Positions 1-9,309 of a DNA stretch of 40,145 nucleotides are shown one piece after another. Each line of letters starts with the position of its first letter. The stretch's first letter is position 1. Origin of the DNA: Haplomitrium mnioides (Eukaryota; Marchantiophyta; Haplomitriopsida; Calobryales); the NCBI GenBank assembly GCA_049999725.1, contig JBNGIS010018085.1:12215-52359 (forward strand), written 5' to 3'. The translations under genes and the position numbers were made by a program. The notes below the pieces were generated by a model. The model saw only the letters and a program-made list of their open reading frames with translations, did not search any database and had not been told where the DNA came from.

Positions 1-1373
1 GACCAGACCTCGTAGACCTCGGAACTGACCGTTGTACTTGGATCATTCTGCAAATAGACAGAATAGGTGTCGCCACGTCCGGAGCTCGGGTCCAACGGGA
101 ATAACAACCTTTTCAAACGGGGCAACTATGTAGGGGAAAAAGCGCGAGGGGTATAGATCGATAGGCTGCGACATTGAACGGGTTGATGTTGGTGTGCAAG
201 CAAACGAGAGACGCACTAGCAATCTTGAGATAAGAAGACGCAACGAGGAAAGGCAGAGGGGATTCCAATGAAAATTTACTTGAGGTGAGTGTACTCGTGC
301 AGGGGCCTAGTAGGGGTGGAGGTGGACGGGAGGGGCACTAAGAATCGTTGGGTGGGGAGCTCTAGAGGCAGAGGCAATCCAGGTGGACTCATCCCTACGG
401 GTCGACCAGTAGCAAAGATGAATCGATATGGGAAATTGAAGGGGATCCGATTTGTTGAGAATTTGAGAGAGGCTGCCAAGTGGGATCTTGGAGTCGGCTA
501 GGCATCATCTGTGCAAGAGCATCAAACCCAAAAGTTCTTGGAGTGCACTCAGGTTTATCCTTTCAAGTGGAGCTAAGAAGAGAGTAGCCGCGTTAGTGCC
601 CGCGCACTGCGGAGAAGATCTGTTCAAGGTTCGGAGGTGGAGTGAGTTGCCAACATCCGAGAGGACTGTCTTCCAGAGGTGGAAGTTAAAGAAATCCTCT
701 TATGACCTTAAGAAAGTAAATCCAGGGCTTCTTGCAAAGGAAGTTAAAAAAAACTATCTAGAACAAGGGTGTGTGCGTGGGAGAGGGAAAGGAGTTTGAG
801 GTTGTGAGTTGAGGAAGGGAGGAGTGTGCTGAGGAGGTCAGTCCCCTTGGTTCTATAAGGCATATGATTCTGGTGAAGTTCAATGTATGGTGTCTGTATT
901 TGTGTATGAGTGCAGTAGTTAGATTTGAATTCTATTGTGTTGTATAAAAACACTTAGGACTAGGAACCTACAAGGAATCCATTTGTTTGGATCTTGAGAG
1001 AGCCATGTGAAGGGGGAGTCAGATCCTTGGGCATTTCTTTGTGATACTTGGGCTATTACATTTTACTCTTGATTTGTATACAAAGTGGCTAGGTCCAGAT
1101 TTAGGATCCCTAAATTATATTGTATATTACCACATGAGTATCTTGGTCCTTGTGTATGTGTGTTCTAGCATCGAGTGTGGATGAGCAGCTGGGCTGCTGA
1201 AGTGCTTGTTGAAGAGAGGAAAGGCTTGTTAGGTGAAGAAGAGTTTCTTAAAGCCTCAAAGTGATAACTAGATAGGGGCCATCTCACAAAAGAACCTATT
1301 TCCCTTGTTTTTGTCCTCCCTTGCCTTCCAAGTGGCACTTGTAAAGGTTAAAGCTTGAAGGAGGGGATTGACA
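1..1373 (+). repeat. LTR-a: 3' portion of a long Ty3 LTR (5' LTR of the outer element)
   Basis: The window opens inside an LTR. This piece corresponds to the last ~1.37 kb of the full LTR at 9310-12248 and ends in TTGACA at 1368-1373, matching the TGTCA...TGACA ends of the family. A primer-binding-like site follows at once, so this is a 5' LTR. It shares diagnostic variants with LTR-d (12249-14059), for example 'gtacttggatcattctg', the TATAAAAACACTTAGGACTAG segment and the 1130-1320 stretch, and it differs from LTR-b and LTR-c. I therefore pair it with LTR-d as the two LTRs of one outer element. The short ORFs inside it are chance openings. Confidence 0.85.
943..949 (+). promoter_or_regulatory. 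TATA box of LTR-a
   Basis: TATAAAA lies about 430 bp before the LTR end, and the same site is present in LTR-d (13629-13636). The position suits the U3/R boundary, with transcription starting roughly 30 bp downstream. In LTR-c the equivalent site near 11820 has decayed to GCATAAGAAA. Confidence 0.55.
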
Positions 1374-1380
1374 TAAATTT

Positions 1381-1398
1381 TTGGCGCTAGAAGGAGGG
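1381..1398 (+). other. Primer-binding site (PBS) of the outer Ty3 element
   Basis: TTGGCGCTAGAAGGAGGG begins 7 bp after the LTR end and contains the TGG expected opposite a tRNA 3'-CCA. It has the general look of plant Ty3 PBS sequences. I did not identify the primer tRNA. Confidence 0.55.
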
Positions 1399-1483
1399 CA
1401 AAAGGTTTTGCAAAAACCTAAGACCAACTCGAGGCCAAGTTATCATCTCTCGAAGGAGTAAAGTGTTCCCATAAATTGAGGCA

Positions 1484-2257
1484 ATGAGTCATAACCGTGC
1501 GCGAAGGAAAAGACAGGCTAAGTATATGTCAGAATACTCTTCTAATAGTTCAAGCAGCAATGAGGAAACAGAGGAGAGCTCTGCATCTACCTTGGAAAGT
1601 GACAATGACTCTTGTAGTAGTAGCTCTGATGATCAGAGATCTTTGAGACGGAAGAAGCAGAGAAAGGAGCAAAAGATCAAGAAGGCTGCCAAGTGAAGGG
1701 GAGCTGCTTAGCGGAATTGAGTTCAAAGATAGAGGTAATGCAGACCCTCCTTGCAAGCATCAAGCCAAATCTCAGAAAAAGGACATGTACCTCCCAAGTT
1801 GGACAATTAGATGAATGGGTTGTAAACCGACCCCAAAAAATGATCATTATGGTGTGCTGGAATTGTGGTTAGCCTAGACATGTTTCCTCCAACTGCTGAG
1901 AACCATAGGGGCAAGAGCATGAGTATCCAATTGCAATACATTCCTAGTATGGAGAAGAGGAAGCAGTACGGATAAAGGGGAAAACCTCTACCTCATATGA
2001 TTGTTATCAAGTAAGGGCCAAATCGAGATCTAAGTCTCACCAGAGGGGCAAGTGAAAGAAGAAACGAAAGGCTAAGAAGGCTACGAATCAAGTGTAGTCA
2101 CCCATGAGTGATTCTGAATACGAGACGGAAGACCCCACCTGGTTTCACCCAACACAACCAGAAGAGAAGGGAGAATTGGTCAATGCCTTGGAGGTGACTC
2201 ACAAGGAGAGGGCACACAAGGAGAACCTAAAGCATATCTCAGAGCAGCAAGGGGCCA
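1484..2257 (+). pseudogene. gag C-terminal fragment of the outer Ty3 element
   Basis: The first 70 codons (1484-1696) encode a basic start followed by a Ser/Glu/Asp-rich stretch and a Lys/Arg-rich tail. They align clearly with the inner gag at about 4340-4600, which has a similar acidic/serine run after RRKARAKY. In another frame, 1855-1896 encodes a zinc knuckle C-W-N-C-G-stop-P-R-H-V-S-S-N-C, the counterpart of the second knuckle at 4991. The frame at 2104-2304 matches the gag end after the knuckles (near 5348). Most of gag, including the first knuckle, and all of pol are missing. At about 2258 the sequence passes directly into LTR sequence. There are several stops and at least one frameshift, so this is a dead deletion derivative. 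Confidence 0.75.
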
Positions 2258-4137
2258 CGGCCTTCGTAAGCAGCAACTACGCCAAGGATCGAGAGACGCC
2301 CTAATCCCTCAGACGTTAACGGGTTCTACTGGGGTCCGCAACCAATTCCTTCACGGTTCAGTAGACTTTGGCGGAGACGTGGCGGGCGCTGGCTATTCGT
2401 GAGCCTTTGCAGAAACGTGGCATCCTCAGGAATGTCCAAATAGATTCCGCGGAGACGTGGCAGGTGCAGGGTGTCCGCGGGCCTTTTCGGAAACATGGCA
2501 TTCTCAGGAGTGTCCAAGGAGACTCAGCGGAGACGTAGCGGGCGCAGGGTGTCCACGGGCCTTTGCGAAAATGTGGCGTCCTCGGAGGAACCCGTTGGAT
2601 CCTTTGGGTCAGTGAGAGGTCAACCACAGATGAAGGTCAGCGTGATAGTCAAGCTTCCTTGTTGAAAATGGCGTCAGACAATGCTCCCTTGGAAACGTGA
2701 CATCCTCGGAGGTGTCTAGGAGATTCAATAGACACGTGGCACTTTAGAGGAACTCATTGGATTCCTTGGAACCAGGTCAGCACGGCAGTCAAGTTCCTCT
2801 GTTGAAAACGGCGTCGAACGGCGCTGCCTCGAATATGTGGCACTTCGGAGGAGCCTACTAGATCCTTCGAGTCAGAAGGAGGTCAACCATGAACAGAGGT
2901 CAACGTGGAAGTCCACCTTCCTTGTTGAAAACAACGTTGAACGGCGGCCACGAAAGATAGTCAACCTCAGCTACATATAACTTTGGAGGAGTCTGAGGGA
3001 TCCTTCAGACTTCCATGTCCGTTGGATTCTTCGGACTTGGGTCCATGGCCAACTACAGATCAAGGTCAATGCGGTGGTCAAGCTTCCAAGCTGAAGACGG
3101 CGGCCACGGAGGAAAAGTCAACGGCGGACCCTCGGCTCTGCACGATTTTTTGGAACCTGATTCAGCGGGGTTCTTCGGACTGAGTTCCGCGGGAATCTTC
3201 AAAATCTCAGTCCGTGAGATTCTTCGGACTCAACCTCGGAAATGACTGTTTACTTGGATCTTGCTACAAATATACGAGACAGGTGTTGCCACGTCCGGAG
3301 CCCGACCCTAACAATTTATAGCAACCTTTTCAAACTGAAAGAATTGACAGGGGCAGAAGCTTGAGGGGTATACATAGACAGGTTTCGACTTTGATCGGGT
3401 TGGTGTGCAAGCAAACTAGAGACGCGCAAGCAATCTCAGGACAAGAAGACGCAACAAGGTAAAGCAGAAGGGGATTCCGGTGAGAATTTACGTGAGGTAA
3501 GTGTACTTGCATAGGGGGCTAGCAGGGGTGGAGGTGGACTAGAGGGGCGCCAAGAATCGCAAGGTAGGGAGCTCTCAAGGCTCGAGCGATCCAGATGAAC
3601 TCATCCCTACGGGTGGACCTGTAGCGGAGGTGAATTGATATAGGAAATTGAAGGGGATCTTGTCTGTTGAGAATTTTGGAGAGGCTGCCAAGTGGGATCT
3701 TGGGGTCGTCTCTACATCCTTTATGAAGGAGCATCAAACCCAGAAGTGCTCGGAGTGCGCTCTGGTGTAATCTTTCAAGTGGGGCTGAGAAAAGGGTAGT
3801 TGCATTAGTGCCCGCGCACTACGAAGAAGACTTGTTCAAGGCTCAGAGGTGGAGTGAGCTACCATCAGTCGGGAGGACTGTCTTCTAGAGGTGGAAGTTA
3901 AAGAAATCCTCTTCCTAGCCGTAGGAAGTAAACGCATGGCTTCTCGCGAGGGAAGTTAGAAAGCTATCTAAAAGAAGGGTATGTGCGTAGGAGATGGTAG
4001 GAAGTTTTAGGTTGTGAGTTGAGGAAGGGAGGAGTCGGCTGGGGAGATCATTCCTAGTGGTCCTAAAAGGCCTATGCTTTAGGTGAAGTGCAATGTATGT
4101 ATGTGTTTGCATTTTTGTATAAGTGTATTAGTTAGAA
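2258..4137 (+). repeat. LTR-b: truncated 5' LTR of the inner Ty3 element
   Basis: This segment aligns with LTR-c from about 9815 ('gactacgccaaggatcg') to about 11800 ('aagtgtattagttag'). It therefore lacks about 500 bp at its 5' end and about 450 bp at its 3' end, including the TATA box, U5 and PBS. At about 4137 it joins gag coding sequence directly. It shares variants with LTR-c ('tttacttggatcttgctac' and 'gatcttggggtcgtctctacatcc'), which makes the pair b/c. U3 tandem repeats occupy about 2340-3240. The exact end points are approximate. Confidence 0.75.
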
Positions 4138-5577
4138 AGGAGAAAGAGTCGTAAGGAAATTCCTCCAAAGATTTAAGAAGGTGGCACGGAAGCTGAACCC
4201 GCTAGCCACAGATGGGATGCTCACGGCGTGGTTCCTGGCAGCCCTGCCTAGAGGAATTGGGATCTGGATGAGGCAAACGGATCCGCAAACTTAGGAGGAG
4301 GCGGTCAATGCAGCTCGCTCCTATATAAAGGTTGCAGTCACAAGCTCCCGCAGAAAAGCAAGAGCCAAGTATGAGTCCGATGACTCTTCTGACACTTCAC
4401 TTAGTGGAGAGGAGACGGATGAAAGCTCCGCAGCCTCCTCAGAAAGCGAGAGCGACTCCGATAGCAGTAGCTCGAAGGAGGACTGGTCATCTCGGAAGAA
4501 GAAAAAACGGAAGGATTCGAAGAAGAAAAAACAAGCCAAGGAGAGAGAAGTACATCATCGCAAGGAGGCCAGCAAAGGAAAAAGCCAGAAGAAGTGAGCC
4601 CAAACCTGAGACGAGCAAAAAGCAAGGGGGAGGGATCCAATTGAGGAGTTGAGCGCCAAAATAGAGGCGATGAATATTCTCCAAGCAGGGATCAAATCGG
4701 AAGGCCGGCCACTACCCACCAAGCAAGTCAAAGTGTGGTGCGTGAGATGTAACAAACATGGCCACTCCCCTCAAGAATGCCCAACAAAAAATAATACAAT
4801 ACACTATGTGCGAGAGGAGGCACCGGAGTATGTGAGAGAGGAAGTGGAGTATATGATGGAAGAGGCCCTTGAGATGGTATACCATGTTAGCGGGGGGCCT
4901 TGCACCATACTGGGCAGGCCCGCAGTGGGGAGGGGAGGGCCAAAAAATCAGTGGGCTACCAATCGCCCACCCCGGACGACAATAATGGTATGCTGGAATT
5001 GTGGCCAGCCAAGCCACATTTCCTCCAACTATGCGGAGCCACGGAAGAGCGGTTATAGCCAACCGCCTGCCTTATGCTTCCAATGCAAGGAGGGGCATGT
5101 GGCGGTCAATTGCATACTCAGCCAAAGGCCCGATGCATCCCGTAGCCCAGGCGCAAATTCTCCTCGCCCTACAATTGTCAATCTCGTAGCCCTGGAAAAG
5201 GAGGAGGAAGTGGAATTGCCCGGATGGGAGATGCCTGCTCTTGAAGATTGCCACTAGGTGGTGACCCAAGTCGAGCAAAAGCCAAGAAGAAGAGTCAGAA
5301 GAAGAGTGAGCGGAAGGCCAAGAAGGGGGCAGCCCAAGCAACCTTGTTGTAGAGTGACTCGAATTATCAGAGGGATAATCCAAAGTGGTTCTATCCCAAG
5401 CAACAAGACCACGTGAGGAAGGAATTGGAGGCTCTGGAAGCATTGGAGGAGGAGCAAGCAGCGATGGAGACCCTGAAGGAGGTCCACAAGTAGCAAAGGG
5501 AGCTCAAGAGAGCACGGGCAAAGATCACAATCCCAAAAGGTGGAGCGAAACGCATTCCATATAGCATTCAGGCAAAT
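4138..5577 (+). pseudogene. gag of the inner Ty3 element (capsid remnant plus three zinc knuckles)
   Basis: Just after the LTR-b junction, 4138-4330 reads as a retrotransposon gag domain, with short recognisable pieces such as KLNPLATDGMLTAWF and LPRGI, interrupted by a TAG near 4290. A Ser/Asp/Glu-rich and then Lys-rich linker follows (about 4340-4600, one stop). Open frame 4649-5257 carries the nucleocapsid. Knuckle 1 (4739-4780) is a canonical C-X2-C-X4-H-X4-C. Knuckle 2 (4991-5032) has its last Cys changed to Tyr. Knuckle 3 (5075-5113) is one residue short, C-X2-C-X3-H-X4-C. The product would have packaged element RNA in virus-like particles. The 5' end of gag is lost with the end of LTR-b. 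This copy cannot make a functional Gag. Confidence 0.85.
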
Positions 5578-6024
5578 GTGAGGGTTTGTCTTGTTACAGC
5601 CATAATGGGCAAATCGATCAAGGATAGCCCATTGTATAGAAGGCAGCTTCGAGAATTGTTAATAGGAGCTAAGAGGAGGAGAAGGTTGCCACAAGTGGGA
5701 GCTCCAACAGATCTGCAGCTGATGTGTGAGGACAAAGAGGCCCCGGAGATCGACATTCAGATCACGGGGTGCACACTATCGTTGGTGCCCGTAGACAGAT
5801 GGTCAAGGGTAAACATAATGGTGGACGAGACCACCCACAAGCTCGAGTTCATGGAATTCCAGCCTACGACCAGAATCATGAGGCTGGTGGATGGGTCCAA
5901 GGTGAAACCATTAAGCTCCCTCCTCCGAGTGCGCACCCTCATTGGTGTTCGGTCGCGAGAAGACAATGGTGCACTTTGGACTGGTTCCTCACCTAGGGGA
6001 AACACAAACAAAAGAGGAGTATGA
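5578..6024 (+). pseudogene. Aspartic protease region of the inner Ty3 element
   Basis: The open frame of 148 codons has the layout of a plant Ty3 protease. Around 5794-5814 the expected D-G/T-G-S-G-V-N reads D-R-W-S-R-V-N, followed by I-M and, further on, a conserved-looking FQPTTRIMRLVDGS stretch. The Asp of the catalytic triad is present, but both Gly positions of the flap/triad region have changed to Arg and Trp, so the enzyme would be inactive. A frame change near 5940 moves the continuation into the frame of 5942-6223, which leads toward pol. It sits between gag and RT, as in Ty3 elements. Assignment rests on position and pattern. Confidence 0.65.
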
Positions 6025-6330
6025 CAGTGAGTGGTCTAAAGACAAGGAAGAATTGGAATACCACTACTGGGTTCAGATGGTAAGTGAGGCTACAGAGGAG
6101 GATCTGTTGGAAGAAGGTGTGGCATCTGTAAATCAAATTGAGATAGTTGAATACAAAAAAATAGAGCACCATTTGAGGAAACCGACGGAAGACCTAGCAA
6201 GAAATGAGGACACTAAGGTTTGAAGATAGGAGGGGTCCAAAGTGTCTCATTGGAAGTAGGAGCGGACACAAAAAAGTCCAAAGAGTCTCCCCGAGTAGAA
6301 GGGGGGGGGGGGTTGTGATTAGCGGCGACC
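6025..6330 (+). other. Protease-RT linker with a G homopolymer
   Basis: A Glu/Lys-rich open stretch (ends 6223) links protease and RT. I recognise no domain in it. A run of 12 G lies at 6301-6312, just before the RT frame opens at 6331. Such a run is prone to slippage and may be where the frame was lost. Confidence 0.5.
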
Positions 6331-7998
6331 TTGATGCAGGAAGAAGGGGCGCATTGGAGAAATGAGATGGGGACAGTGCGGGAGTCCCAACACAAGCAAT
6401 TGGTTGTCCAAGAAGGGTGGGCGTTCCTTATTGGGTCTAAATTGCCCAAAGAATTGGAGCAAGCCATCACCCAACTCGTAATTAATTTCACTGATGCCTT
6501 TGCTTGGAGTCACGTAGATTTGAAAGGCGTCCTGAGGGAATTGGGGAAACATAGGATTGACTTAGACCCCACAGCAATCCCAATGAGACAACACCAATAC
6601 AGGATGAATCCCCGCTTCTCCCTACTGGTGAAGGAGGAGATCGACAAGTTACTAGAGGCAAATTTCATCTACCCGGTCCTAAATAGTAAATGGGTGTTCC
6701 CGTTGGTGGTGGTGCCCAAGAAAGTCGGGCAAGATGGTGATAGGAAAATCCGAGTGTGACAGGTTTTCTGGAAGCTCAATGAGGCCACGGAAAAGGATCA
6801 CTACCCATTTCCCTTCACGGATGAGGTGCTGGATTTGGTGGCAGGACAAGAGGTTTATAGCTTCCTAGACGGATACTCCAGGTATAACTAGATTTGGATC
6901 CGAATGGAGGATCAGCTCAAAACGGCATTCACCATGAAATGAGAGTTGTTTTCCTTCTGAAGAATGCCATTCGGACTATGCAATGCACCATGAACTTTTC
7001 AAAGCATGATGATGAGCATCTTCCATGACTATCTGAGGAAATTCTTGGAGATCTTCATCGATGATTTCATGGTGTATGGGAAGCTGGATGATCACGGACG
7101 AGATGTAAGGCTCACCCTCCAATGATGCAGAGAAACGAGGCTGAGATTTCACCCAGACAAATGTTTCTTCGGGGTGAAGGAGGGGATACTCCTTGGACAC
7201 CGGATTTCTAGTCGGAGCATCGAAGTAGACCAAGAGAAGATTGCCATGTGGATGAATGTCTCATTCCCCACCAACTTGAAGGAGGTGTAGGGCTTCTTGG
7301 GGTGCGTGAGATACTACAGAAGATTTATCGACCAGTTTTCCTCAGTGGCTCTACCCCTCACCCAAATGACCAAGGGGGGCAGCACCTTTGAAGCCATCCC
7401 CGAGAGGCTGGTGAGCTTCCTGGAATTGAAGAGGTGATTGGCGAATGCCTCTGTTCTAGTGCCTCCCAGCTGAGGGAGATAATTTCACGTAATGATTGAT
7501 GTGTCTGGCTTCTGCATCGCGGAGGTGCTAAGCAAGATGGATGGGAAGGGCAAGTATCATCCAATTTATTTTGCCAGCAAGCTACTAGCCCCAGTGGAGA
7601 AAAATTACTGTGCTACGGATTGGGAAGCCTTAGGAATAATTTATGCCTTGAAGAAATTTAGACATTACTTGTTGCATTACAAAGTGATCTTCCACACCGA
7701 TCACAATGCTCTCAAGTACATGGTAAATAAGCCGGATGTGACCTGTCGGATTGCAAAGTGGGTGCTTCTCTTATAGGAGTTTGACTTTGAAGTGAGGATC
7801 AAACCAAGGAGGAAACATAGCAATGCCAACTTCTTCTCCAGAATTGTTGGGCCAATCAATCAAGAAGAGGTGAACGATGCGTTTCCAAATGAGGACCTAT
7901 TCCAGGTGAAAGCTAGATGGGCCACGGACTATGCTACTATAACAGAATTCCTCATTTAAGCTCAAATCTTAAAATGCAATAGTAGAGAGGAAGCTATC
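6331..7998 (+). pseudogene. Reverse transcriptase and RNase H of the inner Ty3 element
   Basis: One frame runs from 6331 through RNase H, with in-frame stops at 6757 (TGA), near 6889 (TAG), two around 6940-6960, near 6990, near 7123, near 7288 (TAG), in 7430-7480, and 7774 (TAG). RT motifs are visible in order: KWVFPLVVVPKK (about 6690), KLNEATEKDHYPFPF (about 6772), YSFLDGYSRYN (about 6855), MPFGLCNAP (about 6964), and the catalytic box F-I-D-D at 7054-7065. The tether/RNase H part (about 7300-7790) shows GFLGCVRYYRRFI, then FASKLLAPVEKNY and TDHNALKYM. The KDHxPxPF and FLDGYS wording recalls the Athila/Tat branch more than chromoviruses. The enzyme would have copied element RNA into DNA. 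It is certainly dead. Confidence 0.9.
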
Positions 7999-9128
7999 GT
8001 GTTCCTCAGGAAGATCAAGCCATACCTGTTGATCAAGGGAGTGTTGGACAAGAGAGGGTACAATGGGATGATTAGGCGATGCTTGGATCAGGATCAATCA
8101 ACGGTAGTAATGCGAGCCTTACATGAAGAGGACGTGGGGGGGCCATTTTGCAACGGACGCCATCATCAGGAAGATTTTTTATGCATGGTACTGGTGGCCC
8201 ACTCTGCACAAAAATGTGCACTTCTGGGTGAAGGGATGCGACGCATGCCAGAGGACGGGGAGGCTAGCAACTAACCAGCATCATCCTTTGATCTCTATTA
8301 TTCCCCTAGCACCATTTGAAAAGTGGGGAATTGATTTCATCAGCCTAATTGCACCCTCCACCTATAGGTGCAACAAGTACATCCTAGTGGCTATGAATTA
8401 TGCAACAAAGTGAGTGGAAGCCAGAGCCACTCGGAAGGATGAGGATGATGCCAAGACAGTGGCTGCCGTCCTATATGAACAGATGTTTTGTAGGTTTGGG
8501 CCCCGACTAGAGCTAGTGAGTGACCAAGGTACACATTTCATGAACCAGGTAATCAAGGACTTGACTACCAAATACTTAGAAAAGCACAACCGCACTACAG
8601 CCTATCATCCCAAGGCTAATGGGCCTACAAAAAGGGCAAACGGGATCATGGGTAAGATCCTCAACAAGACGATGGCAGCCAACAAAGTTGATTGGGATCT
8701 CAAGCTACTAACTGCAACCCATGCCTATAATCTGGCTTACAAGACCACAACTGGCCACTACCCTTATTTCTTGATCTTTGGACAACACACTCTGGTGCCA
8801 GTGGAGTATGAAGTGCCCACCAAGCCCATGTGAAGTTGGAGCACCAACAGCACGATAAGGGCCTGAAACCAACGGACCTTTGGGAGGGGAACCTGGTGCT
8901 ACTATATGACAACAAGTTTGTGCACTTCCCAAGGAAGCTACACACTAGATGGATGGGCCCCTTTGTGTTGAGAAAATGGCATTGAAATGGGTCAGTAGAA
9001 TTGGAGATGTTAGAGGGTCATAAGTTCGCCAATCGAGTGCATTTCAACAACCTCAAGAGGTATATAAACCAGGAGGAGGAAGGAGGGGGACCGAGGGTAA
9101 TCCAATCGGAGCTTCCAAGTAGGCAAGT
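7999..9128 (+). pseudogene. Integrase of the inner Ty3 element (catalytic Glu replaced)
   Basis: The N-terminal HHCC zinc module spans about 8121-8248, ending with C-D-A-C at 8237-8248. A +1 frame change falls in the G7 run near 8137-8143. Core residues are visible: Asp in WGIDF (8333-8335), Asp in SDQGTHF (8522-8524), and at the spacing expected for D-X35-E a Lys codon (8630-8632) where Glu should be. A TGA at 8411-8413 replaces the usual Trp of YATKW. After a stop at 8833 and a frame change, the C-terminal GPF/Y module is seen as RWMGPFVLRK (about 8945), ending at 9128. There is no chromodomain, which fits the non-chromovirus assignment. Loss of the catalytic Glu alone would abolish strand transfer. 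Confidence 0.88.
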
Positions 9129-9190
9129 GTGAGTGTGTGTCAGTGTGTGCAGGTGTGTTGGGTGTGTGAGTATGTGTGGGTGTTTGTGGA
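9126..9190 (+). repeat. Degenerate GT-rich microsatellite
   Basis: A (GT/GTGTGTGN) run lies just after the end of the integrase frame and before the polypurine tract. It is low-complexity sequence, and the ORFs over it are artefacts. Confidence 0.7.
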
Positions 9191-9296
9191 ATTGCACTTC
9201 AGCAACCTTGGATTAGCCAAGCAATCACCACTGCGGAGGAGGCAACCAACAAAATTGATGAACGAGGAAGGGTGTTTGCGAGGTCGCTTCACACTT

Positions 9297-9306
9297 GAAG
9301 GGGGAG
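9297..9306 (+). other. Polypurine tract (PPT) of the inner Ty3 element
   Basis: GAAGGGGGAG lies three bases before the LTR start TGTCAG at 9310. This is where plus-strand DNA synthesis would be primed, and it fixes the start of LTR-c. Confidence 0.75.
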
Positions 9307-9309
9307 TTA

